The notes under the pieces are model-generated. The model was not told the origin of the DNA. It saw only the letters and a program-made list of their open reading frames with translations, and did no database searches. DNA of 64,000 bases from Tabrizicola soli (GTDB lineage Bacteria > Pseudomonadota > Alphaproteobacteria > Rhodobacterales > Rhodobacteraceae), in the NCBI RefSeq assembly GCF_015999335.1, contig NZ_JAEACP010000018.1, positions 14,200 to 78,199 on the forward strand, written 5' to 3'. The translations under genes and the position numbers were made by a program. Positions 1-7,448 of this stretch are shown here, one piece after another; position 1 is the first letter of the stretch; the number at the start of each line of letters is the position of its first letter.

Positions 1-58
1 AAAATGGTGCGGGGGGCGCTGGTGGGGGGGGCTTTTCGCCCACGTCCCGCGGGGGTCC

Positions 59-81
59 GTGGGCGAATCGCCCACCCTACG
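59..81 (-). repeat. REP palindrome, GTAG type (copy a)
   Basis: Read on the minus strand this is a GTAG tetranucleotide followed by GGTGGGC-GATTC-GCCCAC, the layout of REP sequences served by RAYT proteins. The TAG in its head is the stop codon of the adjacent RAYT gene. Related copies lie at 651-674, 56041-56064 and 56101-56125. Confidence 0.8.
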
Positions 82-601
82 CTTCGCCCGCCTCCGCAAG
101 CTCCGCCGCCTTTCTCGCATCGAAAACCACGCCCGCGCGCCTGTCGCGGTGGATCGACGAGAACGGCCAGTCCTCCGCCGCTGCCACCAACCCGTGCTTC
201 ACCGGGTTCCACAGGCAATATCCGACATGCGCGGCATGGTCGGCATCGTCGCGGATCACATGCTCCCAGAACCGGCGCTGCCACAGCCCCGCTTCGCGCT
301 TGCGCGCCTTGCTGGGCGATGCGGGGCAGGCGAGACCCGTCCAATGCGTGAACCGGCCCTTCAGCTTGCGCCATCGCAGCGAATAGTCGGCGTCGCCGGG
401 CGGCAGGGTCCAGACCGCGTGCAGGTGATCGGGCAGGATGACCATGGCGTCGCAGTGGACCGGATGCTCCTCCATCGTGACGCGATACGCATGGCGCAAC
501 AGATCAATGTGCCGGGTCAGGGTGTCATCGCCGCGCCGGGCAAGATTGACCGTGAAGAAATAGGTGGCCCCGGAAGGCCGCAGGCGGCGATAGAAGGACA
601 T
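77..601 (-). CDS. REP-associated tyrosine transposase (RAYT, IS200/IS605-like Y1 family)
   Basis: 174 residues from the ATG at 601. An upstream TTG would add 25 residues but begins inside the REP at 651-674, so the ATG is preferred. The protein has the Y1 transposase signature: a His-hydrophobe-His metal motif (HLH, about residues 59-61, in PDHLHAVW), a WQRRFWEHVIRD block (about 107-118) and a candidate catalytic tyrosine in YCLWNPVKHGL (about 128). Members of this family cut single-stranded DNA at REP hairpins and are thought to spread REPs. The gene is bracketed by REP copies 59-81 and 651-674, in the same orientation. It looks intact. Its partner REPs are also at the right end of the window. 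Confidence 0.88.
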   Translation of the reverse strand: MSFYRRLRPSGATYFFTVNLARRGDDTLTRHIDLLRHAYRVTMEEHPVHCDAMVILPDHLHAVWTLPPGDADYSLRWRKLKGRFTHWTGLACPASPSKARKREAGLWQRRFWEHVIRDDADHAAHVGYCLWNPVKHGLVAAAEDWPFSSIHRDRRAGVVFDARKAAELAEAGEA

Positions 602-650
602 TTGGCAAGACTGGCGCGAGAGGCTTGATACTCCGTAAACTGCGCGGCGC

Positions 651-674
651 GTGGGCAGATTGCCCACCCTACGC
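651..674 (-). repeat. REP palindrome, GTAG type (copy b)
   Basis: Minus-strand reading is GTAGGGTGGGC-AATCT-GCCCAC, the same head and stem as the copy at 59-81 and in the same orientation. It lies 50 bases upstream of the RAYT start codon. Confidence 0.8.
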
Positions 675-735
675 AATCGTGGGAACCGATGTGCGCGCCG
701 TCGGTTGGCTCATCGGACACAAAGGCAGGCATCCC

Positions 736-1473
736 ATGCCGCATCCCATCCACATCGGCGTCGGCGGCTGGACCTACGAGCCTTGGCGGGGCAGCTTCTA
801 CCCCTCCGGCCTCCGCCAGGCCGACGAGCTGGCCTTCGCCGCCCGCGCCCTCACCGCCATCGAGGTGAACGGCACCTACTACGGCACCCAGAAGCCCGAG
901 ACCTTCCGGCGCTGGGCCGGTGAGGCGCCCCAGGGCTTCGTCTTCGCGCTGAAGGCCCCGCGCTTCGCGACCGCCCGGCGCAAGCTGGCCGAGGGCGGCG
1001 ACTCCACCCGCCGCTTCCTCGCCTCCGGGCTGGCGGAACTCGGACCGAAGCTCGGCCCGATCAACTGGCAGCTGCCGCCGACCAGGCAGTTCGACGCCGA
1101 CGACATGGCCGGCTTCCTCGACCTCCTGCCCGACCGGCTGGAGGGCCTGCCGCTCCGCCATGCCATCGAGGCCCGGCACGAAAGCTTCGCCTGCGACGCC
1201 TTCACGACGCTCCTCCGTGACCGGGGCCTCGCCGCCGTCCAGGCCGCTGACAGCCCCTACCCGGAGATCGACGCCGCCACCGCCCCCTTCGCCTATCTCC
1301 GCATCATGGGCACGGTCGAGGGCGAGGAGCACGGCTATCCCGCGAAGGACCTCGACCGCTGGGCCGACCGCATCCGCGACATCGCGCGGCAGCGCGAACT
1401 GTTCCTCTTCGTCATCTCGGGCCACAAGATCGCGAATCCGGCCGCCGCGCTGGCACTGCTGCGGCGGCTCTAG
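736..1473 (+). CDS. DUF72 (YecE-like) family protein
   Basis: 245 residues from the ATG at 736, which begins the conserved GVGGWTYEPWRGSFYP segment (residues about 7-22). An earlier in-frame start at 625 would run through the REP and is rejected. DUF72 proteins fold as TIM-like barrels. Their biochemical role is not settled, although the family includes the E. coli YecE group. The IEVNGTYYG and ALKAPRF motifs are typical. The stop codon overlaps that of the convergent gene at 1470-1787 by two bases, so the pair share a 3' end. Confidence 0.85.
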   Translation: MPHPIHIGVGGWTYEPWRGSFYPSGLRQADELAFAARALTAIEVNGTYYGTQKPETFRRWAGEAPQGFVFALKAPRFATARRKLAEGGDSTRRFLASGLAELGPKLGPINWQLPPTRQFDADDMAGFLDLLPDRLEGLPLRHAIEARHESFACDAFTTLLRDRGLAAVQAADSPYPEIDAATAPFAYLRIMGTVEGEEHGYPAKDLDRWADRIRDIARQRELFLFVISGHKIANPAAALALLRRL

Positions 1474-1787
1474 AACACCCCCGTCACCTCGTACATCACC
1501 GGCTCGAAGCTGCGGCACAGCTCGTGGATATGCCGGTTGCGCTCGCGCATCTCGGGGGTGCGCAGCATCGCCTGGTAATCCTCGCGCGAGCGCCATTGCG
1601 AATAGTTGCAGATCCGGGTCCGGGCGTCGTTCATGTGCAGGCCGGCCGAGAGGAAACCGGGCTGGTTGCGGATGCAGTCGCGATAGGCGGTTTCCAGCGC
1701 CTCGACCAGGTCGAAGGCCGTCGCGGGCGTGGTCTCGAAAGTGGTGATGACGGTTTGTCCCTGGAAATCCTTGACAATCTGGGGCAT
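1470..1787 (-). CDS. Antibiotic biosynthesis monooxygenase (ABM) domain protein
   Basis: 105 residues from the ATG at 1787, which is preceded on its strand by a purine-rich AGGGAGG. The sequence is a single ferredoxin-like ABM/YgiN-type domain: a beta-strand start (VITTFETTPATAFDLVEALETAYRD), then the PGFLSAGLHMNDARTRICNYSQW core and a MYEVTGVF end. ABM proteins are small dimeric cofactor-free oxygenases, haem-degrading enzymes or quinol/aldehyde-handling proteins. The substrate cannot be told from sequence. It converges with the DUF72 gene. Confidence 0.75.
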   Translation of the reverse strand: MPQIVKDFQGQTVITTFETTPATAFDLVEALETAYRDCIRNQPGFLSAGLHMNDARTRICNYSQWRSREDYQAMLRTPEMRERNRHIHELCRSFEPVMYEVTGVF

Positions 1788-1837
1788 GTCGGGCCTCCCT
1801 TCCTGGGCACAGGATGCCACGGATGCGGGGCAAAGGC

Positions 1838-2020
1838 ATGAAGTTTCTCGACCCCGACGATCCATTCTTCGCACGCGCCTGGGTGCGCTGGCTGACGGTG
1901 CTTCTGCCCCTGGCCTGGGGCCTTTTCGAGGCTTTCGCGGGCGCGCCGGTGTGGGCGATCCTGTTCCTTTCGGCGGGGGCCTATGCCGGCTGGATGCTGT
2001 TCTTCCGGCGGCGGGGCTAG
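1838..2020 (+). CDS. Small membrane protein, DUF3329-like
   Basis: 60 residues from the ATG at 1838. An ATG at 1814 would add eight residues, but MKFLDPDDPFFARAWVRW is the more natural N-terminus and GGGGCAAAGG lies just upstream. Two hydrophobic helices are visible (about residues 18-36 and 39-54), with an Arg-rich tail (FFRRRG). It resembles short Rhodobacteraceae proteins annotated DUF3329, from memory. Function is unknown. Its stop overlaps the convergent zinc-ribbon gene by four bases. Confidence 0.6.
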   Translation: MKFLDPDDPFFARAWVRWLTVLLPLAWGLFEAFAGAPVWAILFLSAGAYAGWMLFFRRRG

Positions 2021-3153
2021 TCCATCCAGTCGGGAAGCGTGACCTCGCCTCCCTGCTGTTCGGACAGGTAATAGGCGCCAAGGGCCAGAAGGGCCGCCAC
2101 CAGCACCGCGAAGGCGATCTTCCAGATCGACCAGGGACGCTCGCCCTGGACCTCGCCGGTCTGGCCGTTCACCAGGAAGCGGTAGCTTTTGCCGTTGTAC
2201 TTGTAGGCCGCCATCCAGACCGGCAGGAGGATGTGCTTGAAGGTCTCCTCCGACCAGGCGGTGTCGATGCCGTGGATGCGCTGCTCGTCGCCGCCGATGT
2301 CGCGGCGCACATCGCTGCGGATCACCTCCTCCATCTTGCCGCGGCCCTCGGCATGGCCCTCGGCGAGGGGGATGGTATAGCCCTCGGCCTGGAAGCCGGC
2401 CAGGAACTCGGGCGCATAGGGGACCAGCGCGCCAAGGTCCCAGGGGGTAAGCTCGTTGCCCAGGCGGGTCGGCAGGCTGTGCGAGGCCATCACCAGCACA
2501 TCGTCGAAACCGCGCGCCACCCGGCCCGAGACGGAATGCCAGCGGGTATGGCGCTCGCGCTCCTGCCGGGTCTCCATCCTGCCGTTGACCCGAACCCGGA
2601 CGGTCCGGGTCGTGTAGTAGTATTCGCCGCGCTCGCCGGAGTAGCGACTGTCGCTATCGGCGTCGAAGGTCCAGAACGGGACATAGACCCCGTTCATCGC
2701 CCGGCCCTTGCGGGCATATTCCAGAAGCGTGTTCGGTGCGAACCAGAGGCTGCCGAGCCATCCGGTCATCGCCTTGCGCGCCTGCTCCTCGGTCAGGGCG
2801 AAGGGGATCAGCGCCTGCGGCTTGATGTGGCGCGTGGTGCCGGTGTCCAGCACGACGGGCGTGGCGCAGAACGGACATTCGGTGGCATGGGTCGCGCCGG
2901 TGATCTCGACCTGCGCGCCGCAGTTCGGGCAACTGGTCGTCCGCGTCTCGACCATGTCGCGGTCTGCGAGGTCGTCGCGCAATCCGCGGGCAAGATCAAG
3001 CTCTTGCAGGGCGCGGCTCCGGTCGCCTGCGGCCGAGGCCGGGATGTCCTGGACATGGCCGCAATGGTCGCAGACCAGCCGCGTCTGGCCCGGCGCATAG
3101 CGCAACTGCGCGCCGCATTGCTCGCAAGGCCAGCGGTATTCGTCCTGCGGCAT
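2017..3153 (-). CDS. Double zinc-ribbon protein with C-terminal membrane anchor
   Basis: 378 residues. Four CxxC pairs are visible at Cys10/13, 28/31, 75/78 and 93/96, making two zinc ribbons separated by a charged helix. A central beta-rich region follows (YVPFWTFDADSDSRYSGERGEYYYTT), and one transmembrane helix lies near residues 348-367. Related proteins are often labelled primosomal protein N'-like or TFIIB-type zinc ribbon, but no helicase domain is present, so that name should not be carried over. The gene starts three bases after the SPFH gene ends and is the last of a tightly spaced minus-strand cluster (7348 to 2017). The topology suggests a cytosolic zinc ribbon on an inner-membrane anchor. 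Confidence 0.8.
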   Translation of the reverse strand: MPQDEYRWPCEQCGAQLRYAPGQTRLVCDHCGHVQDIPASAAGDRSRALQELDLARGLRDDLADRDMVETRTTSCPNCGAQVEITGATHATECPFCATPVVLDTGTTRHIKPQALIPFALTEEQARKAMTGWLGSLWFAPNTLLEYARKGRAMNGVYVPFWTFDADSDSRYSGERGEYYYTTRTVRVRVNGRMETRQERERHTRWHSVSGRVARGFDDVLVMASHSLPTRLGNELTPWDLGALVPYAPEFLAGFQAEGYTIPLAEGHAEGRGKMEEVIRSDVRRDIGGDEQRIHGIDTAWSEETFKHILLPVWMAAYKYNGKSYRFLVNGQTGEVQGERPWSIWKIAFAVLVAALLALGAYYLSEQQGGEVTLPDWMD

Positions 3154-3156
3154 GGC

Positions 3157-4257
3157 TCAGGGTTTCGGCGGGGGCGGCGGCACCTGGTCCAGCAGGCGGG
3201 AGAGCTCGGTCTCGGCGGCCATCTTCCAGCCGTCCTGGCCCGCGGTCCAGACCATCGTTGCCCGGGTCAGCCGACCCTCTCCGACCAGCCGCGCGAGATC
3301 GCCTTCGCCGAAGGGACCCGTGGTCGCGCCATCGACGGCCAGATGCCACTGCCTGCCCGCCGGCGGGGGAGGGGGCGGGGGCGGGGGCGCGGCGGCGGCC
3401 CCCGGCTGCGCGCCCCAGGGACCCATGTTCTGCGCCATCGAGGCCCCCATGCCCATGCCCATCCCGGCCCCCATGGCCGAACCCATGGCGCTGCCCGGCT
3501 GCGACAGGCTTTCGGCGGCGTTGTACTGCATGTAGCGGTTCAGGTCGCCCACAACCCCCATCGAGGTGCGCTTGTCCAGCGCCTTCTCCACCTCTTCGGG
3601 CAGGCTGATGTTCTCGATGTAGAATTCCGGGATCGACAGCCCGTATTCCGCCACCTTCGGCGCGATCGCATTGGCGATGACCTTGCCCAGGTCGGCCAGG
3701 TTCCCGGCCATGTCCAGCACCGGGATGCCGGATTTCGCCAGCACCTGGCTGGCTTCCTGCACGATGATGTTGCGGATCTGGAAGCTGATCTCGTCCGCGG
3801 TGAACTCGCCGTCGGTGCCGACGATCTCGGTCATGAACCTGCCGGGATCGCCCACCCGCATCGAATAGGTCCCGAAGGCGCGCAGGCGGACCGGGCCGAA
3901 TTCGGGGTCGCGGGCCATGATCGGGTTCTTGGTGCCCCATTTCTGGTCGTTGAAGCGGGTCGTGTTGACGAAATAGACCTCGGACTTGAACGGCGACTGG
4001 AAGCCGTGGTCCCAGTGCTGCAGTGTGGTCAGCACCGGCATGTTGTTGGTCTCGAGCATGTAGAGGCCGGGGCCGAACACGTCCGCGAGCTGGCCCTCAT
4101 GGATGAAGACCGCCGCCTGGCCCTCGCGCACCGTCAGCTTGGCGCCGTATTTGATCGCCTGCCCGCGCCGGTCGAAACGCCAGACCATCGTGTCGCGCGT
4201 GTCATCCAGCCAGGAGATAACGTCGATGAATTCGCCCTTGAGGAAATCGAAGACCAT
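3157..4257 (-). CDS. SPFH-domain protein with C-terminal GYF_2 domain (YdjI/virion-core-like)
   Basis: 366 residues. Residues about 1-245 form an SPFH/band-7-like domain of the type annotated virion core protein (VREGQAAVFIHEGQLADVFGPG; ISFQIRNIIVQEA). A Met/Gly-rich linker with MGMGMG repeats and a nine-proline run follows (about 255-300). The last 65 residues match a GYF_2 domain (WHLAVDGATTGPFGEGDLARLV; TMVWTAGQDGWKMA). SPFH proteins oligomerise at membranes, and GYF_2 domains bind proline-rich or partner peptides. Zinc-ribbon and TelA genes on either side suggest a shared membrane-associated assembly. The upstream gene ends 18 bases away. Confidence 0.85.
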   Translation of the reverse strand: MVFDFLKGEFIDVISWLDDTRDTMVWRFDRRGQAIKYGAKLTVREGQAAVFIHEGQLADVFGPGLYMLETNNMPVLTTLQHWDHGFQSPFKSEVYFVNTTRFNDQKWGTKNPIMARDPEFGPVRLRAFGTYSMRVGDPGRFMTEIVGTDGEFTADEISFQIRNIIVQEASQVLAKSGIPVLDMAGNLADLGKVIANAIAPKVAEYGLSIPEFYIENISLPEEVEKALDKRTSMGVVGDLNRYMQYNAAESLSQPGSAMGSAMGAGMGMGMGASMAQNMGPWGAQPGAAAAPPPPPPPPPAGRQWHLAVDGATTGPFGEGDLARLVGEGRLTRATMVWTAGQDGWKMAAETELSRLLDQVPPPPPKP

Positions 4258-4275
4258 GGCACCCTCCGTTTGGGT

Positions 4276-5208
4276 TCAACTGTCGCCGCCCATCAGGCGG
4301 CTCGCAAGCGAGAAGACGATGGGACGGGCCTCGGCGGCGGTCATGCCGGGGCGCAGCTCGCGGCTGTAGAGGATCCGCAAGAGCAGCTCGTCGTGGTCGG
4401 TCAAAAGCGCGAATTCCTCGTCGTCGTTGAAGATCGAGGGCCGCGCGCGCGGGGAATCGTTCGGCAGGCCAAGCCCTTGCGTCAGCTCCTCATGCACGCA
4501 GGACAGGCGCAGAAGGTCGGGGTGTTCGGACCGGATCACCGCGAAGGCGCGGGTATAGGCGCCGGAATTGCCCTCGGACAGCGCATAGACCAGGCAATAG
4601 GTCGAGCGCGGCATCTGGGTGATCCCCGCCACGTCGCCCGACGATAGGTTCGGCAATACGGCGCGGACGGCGGGACCCAGCGCCTCGCGCTCGTCCTCCG
4701 AGACGACATGGATGAAGAAGTTCGGGTTGGATTCGTCCATCGTGATCGGATGGCCGGTGATCGCGGCCAGCCGGCCCACGAAGCTGGCGATCCGCGCGCG
4801 GTCGGTGGCCTTGCGGTCGGGGGGCACGCTGGCCCCGAAGCGGACCGAGACGCGGACCGGACCTTCCCAGCGGCGCAAAAGGCTTTCCGTCTCCTGCCGG
4901 ACAAACCCGCCGCCCGAGCGGCGGTATTCGTCGTAAAGCGCGATCTTCAGGAAGTTCTCGGCCAGCATCCGGTCGGTGAAGGGCACGTCCGCCCCCGAAT
5001 CCGAGCGCAAGAGGCCCTGCGCCAGCAGCGCCTGCTGGATCTGGGCGAAATAGGCCGTGGCCGCCGCGCTTTTCGGCGTCGGCGGGACGGGGACGGGGGC
5101 GGCCATCGGCGTGCGCGGCTGTGGCGCGCGGGGCGGCGTGGCGGTGGGGATGCAGGCGGCCAGGGCCAGGGCGGGCCCGAAGGCCCGCAGGATGCGGGAA
5201 AACGCCAC
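4276..5208 (-). CDS. DUF2927 lipoprotein
   Basis: 310 residues with a lipoprotein signal (LALAAC, lipidation Cys near residue 19), a Pro-rich linker, then the DUF2927 domain. The end of the domain carries HEELTQGLGLPND (about residues 239-251), an HExxx(x)G-type motif that looks like a zinc-peptidase active site, although DUF2927 activity is not established as far as I know. The lipobox predicts export and anchoring to the periplasmic side. It starts three bases before TelA ends, so it is almost certainly co-transcribed with TelA and the SPFH gene. A cell-envelope role coupled to TelA is inference. Confidence 0.82.
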   Translation of the reverse strand: MAFSRILRAFGPALALAACIPTATPPRAPQPRTPMAAPVPVPPTPKSAAATAYFAQIQQALLAQGLLRSDSGADVPFTDRMLAENFLKIALYDEYRRSGGGFVRQETESLLRRWEGPVRVSVRFGASVPPDRKATDRARIASFVGRLAAITGHPITMDESNPNFFIHVVSEDEREALGPAVRAVLPNLSSGDVAGITQMPRSTYCLVYALSEGNSGAYTRAFAVIRSEHPDLLRLSCVHEELTQGLGLPNDSPRARPSIFNDDEEFALLTDHDELLLRILYSRELRPGMTAAEARPIVFSLASRLMGGDS

Positions 5209-5211
5209 GCC

Positions 5212-6384
5212 TTACCCCTGCGTGCCGGGTGAGGCCTGCCGCGCCTTCGCGGCTGCCAGCGTATCGCGCAATTCTGCCTCCATCCTCACCAGTTCCGCCT
5301 CGGCCGCCGCGCGGCGGGCCTTGCCCTCGTCCGCGATGGCCAGGCTTTCGTTGATCGTCGCGATCAGCGTGGCATTGGCCTGCTTCACCGTCTCGATGTC
5401 GAAGACGCCGCGCTCCATCTCCTCGCGCACCACCTTGTTGGCCTGCTGCAGGTTCTCGGCGTTGGATTTCAAAAGCTCGTTGGTCAGGTCGTTGGCGTCG
5501 CGCACCGCCTCGGCCGCCTCTTTCGACCGCTGGATCGTCACCGCCTGCGCCAGCTGCGTCTCCCACAGCGGCACGGTGTTGACGAGGGTCGAGTTGATCT
5601 TCGTCACCAGCGACTTGTCGTTCTCCTGCACCAGCCGGATCGAGGGCAAGGACTGCATCGTCACCTGCCGCGTGAGCCGCAGGTCATGCGCCCGCCGCTC
5701 CAGGTCGTCCCGCGCGGCGCGCAGGTCGCGCAGCTCCTGCGCCTTCATCACCTGGTCTGCCTCCGGCGCCGCCGCGACCTCCGCCTCCTTGGCGGGGATG
5801 GTGGTGCCGTCGACCTCGGCCAGCTTCGCCTCGCCCGCCGCGATGTAGAGCGCCAGTTCGTTGTAGAAGGTCAGGGTCTTTTCATAGAGCAGGTCCAGGC
5901 TCTTGATGTCCTTCAAGAGCGTATGCTCATGGGTCAGAAGCTCGCCGGTGATCTTGTCGATCTGGCCCTGCACGTCCTCGTATTTGGCGACGAATTCGGC
6001 GAAGGGCGCGGCGCGGCCCAGAAGGCGCTCCCACCAGCTCGACTCGCGGCGCAGGTCCAGTTCCTCGCTGGCAAAGCCGCGGATCGTGGTGACGATCTTG
6101 CGCAAGCTGTCGCCCGCCGGGCCCACGTCCTTGTTCTTCACGTCCTGCAGCATGGCCTGGCTGATCACCTGCAACTCGGCCTGCGCCGACGAGCCGAAGG
6201 CGATGATCGACTGGGTGTTCGACAGGTCGACCTCGGTCATCCGCTGCCGGATCGCCTCGGCCTTGTCGGCGGGGGCTGCGGTCAGGGCCACGACCTCGGC
6301 CATGGGTTCGGGCAGGATCACGGCATTGACCTTCTCGACCTCGCTCAGAAGGGCGGCGGCATCGGCCTGGACGGTAGTGGACAT
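5212..6384 (-). CDS. TelA/KlaA-like toxic anion resistance protein
   Basis: 390 residues, predominantly alpha-helical and soluble. It matches the TelA family over its length (AFGSSAQAELQVISQAML; RKIVTTIRGF; WWERLLGR; LLTHEHTLLKDIKSLDLLYEKTLTFYNELALYIAAGE). Plasmid TelA was named for tellurite resistance; chromosomal homologues belong to broader envelope-stress clusters and the biochemical role is unknown. Here it follows the XpaC-like gene by 14 bases and precedes the DUF2927 gene, and XpaC-TelA pairing is a recurrent arrangement. The long helical C-terminus is compatible with a coiled coil. Confidence 0.88.
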   Translation of the reverse strand: MSTTVQADAAALLSEVEKVNAVILPEPMAEVVALTAAPADKAEAIRQRMTEVDLSNTQSIIAFGSSAQAELQVISQAMLQDVKNKDVGPAGDSLRKIVTTIRGFASEELDLRRESSWWERLLGRAAPFAEFVAKYEDVQGQIDKITGELLTHEHTLLKDIKSLDLLYEKTLTFYNELALYIAAGEAKLAEVDGTTIPAKEAEVAAAPEADQVMKAQELRDLRAARDDLERRAHDLRLTRQVTMQSLPSIRLVQENDKSLVTKINSTLVNTVPLWETQLAQAVTIQRSKEAAEAVRDANDLTNELLKSNAENLQQANKVVREEMERGVFDIETVKQANATLIATINESLAIADEGKARRAAAEAELVRMEAELRDTLAAAKARQASPGTQG

Positions 6385-6398
6385 GGCAATTCCCCGTT

Positions 6399-7265
6399 TC
6401 AGTGGTCAAGCTTGAGCCGGTCCCGGAGGACGGCGATTTCGACGTCGAGATCGGTGCGGTTGTTCGACAGGAAGGCCGTCGTCTTCTGCGCGAAGGTGGT
6501 TTCCAGATCGGTCAGCAGCGCCTCGTAATCCGCGCGGGCGCCGGCGTCGCGGGTCTGGGCATAATGGTCGGCGAACTTCACCGTCGCGTCGCGTGCGCCC
6601 ATCAGGTAGACCGACATGTATTTCCGCGCCGCCGTCAGGTCGCCCGGATCGGTCTCGATGGTGCGGAACAGGCCGCGGGCGGCCCCGGCGAACTGCTCGA
6701 CCCGCCGCTCCAGCGCCCGGTCCTTCGCGCGCAGGATTGCGTCCTGCATCGCGGCCAGATGCTTCTCGCCTTCCTCGACCGCATGGGCGACGCGGCCGGT
6801 CTGGAAGGCGTCGATCCCCTCCATCCCCTTGTCGGCCATCGGGTCCAGCCCGAAGGCTCCCAGGTGCAGGCCCGCGCCGACCAGCGCGTAGAGGACCGGA
6901 TAGACCAGCCCCTGATCCGCGATCGCCCCGCCCACCACCAGCGCGGCGCCGGTCAGGACCGCCCCCAGAAGCTTGCGCGGCAGGGCGGGGCGGCGGGCAA
7001 GCTTGCGGGACTGATAGGCGGCCTCGGCCTTCAGCCCCTCGCGCGTCAGCCAGGCGGCCAGCACGATCAGCCCGCCGGCGGCAAGGCCCAGCAGCATGTC
7101 GCCCGGATCGTCGCCGAAGGCGGGGAAGAGGAACAGGAAGGCGGTCAGGAACAGCACCGTCGCCCGCCAGAGCCCGCGCGGCCGGACCTCGGCGGCCGCC
7201 GCCGGACGCGGGCTGCCCTGGCTCGCGCCCTGCGGCGAGTATTTTCCGCCGAACCTTTCGGCCAT
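6399..7265 (-). CDS. XpaC-like membrane protein (5-bromo-4-chloroindolyl phosphate hydrolysis family)
   Basis: 288 residues from the ATG at 7265, which shares its A with the TGA of the upstream 27-codon gene. After a Gly/Pro/Ala-rich head there are two pairs of hydrophobic helices (about residues 33-70 and 98-140), then a long charged helical tail (ATVKFADHYAQTRDAGARADYEALLTDLETTFAQ). This is the XpaC architecture. XpaC was named for a phosphatase phenotype in Bacillus, but family members lack an obvious hydrolase motif. TelA follows immediately. An in-frame extension to 7370 exists but would swallow the small upstream gene. Confidence 0.82.
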   Translation of the reverse strand: MAERFGGKYSPQGASQGSPRPAAAAEVRPRGLWRATVLFLTAFLFLFPAFGDDPGDMLLGLAAGGLIVLAAWLTREGLKAEAAYQSRKLARRPALPRKLLGAVLTGAALVVGGAIADQGLVYPVLYALVGAGLHLGAFGLDPMADKGMEGIDAFQTGRVAHAVEEGEKHLAAMQDAILRAKDRALERRVEQFAGAARGLFRTIETDPGDLTAARKYMSVYLMGARDATVKFADHYAQTRDAGARADYEALLTDLETTFAQKTTAFLSNNRTDLDVEIAVLRDRLKLDH

Positions 7266-7348
7266 CAGATGCCCCCCGACCAAGCCACATAGGCCACCAG
7301 GGCAACGAGCAGGGTCAGCGCGAGGTTCCTCAATCCGGTTCCAGACAT
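7265..7348 (-). CDS. 27-residue single-pass membrane peptide coupled to xpaC-like gene
   Basis: Short frame ATG 7348 to TGA 7265: MSGTGLRNLALTLLVALVAY then VAWSGGI. It is one hydrophobic helix. An AGGGAG Shine-Dalgarno lies six bases before the ATG, and the stop overlaps the next ATG by one base (TGATG), which is the geometry of translational coupling. Both points favour real translation. It would be the first gene of the 7348-2017 cluster. I do not recognise the peptide; it could be a small partner of the XpaC/TelA module or a leader that sets translation of xpaC. Confidence 0.55.
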   Translation of the reverse strand: MSGTGLRNLALTLLVALVAYVAWSGGI

Positions 7349-7448
7349 GGCCACTCCCTGCAACCGCCACTTGCGCCGACCTTAGCCGATGGCCCGGCCG
7401 CTTGCCAGCAGAGCATGGGGGGAATCGGCGGCAATCTTCCCCCTCGGA

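Noticed and set aside
651-676. TTG start at 676 for the RAYT gene
   Set aside because: It would begin inside a REP palindrome; the ATG at 601 starts the conserved domain.
3330-3420. Proline-codon repeat in the SPFH gene as a mobile repeat
   Set aside because: Simple poly-Pro linker; no palindrome and no second copy.
1729-4647. 972-codon open frame on the plus strand
   Set aside because: Antisense shadow of the zinc-ribbon, SPFH and DUF2927 genes in GC-rich DNA; composition is His/Arg/Gly/Ala-rich without any domain.
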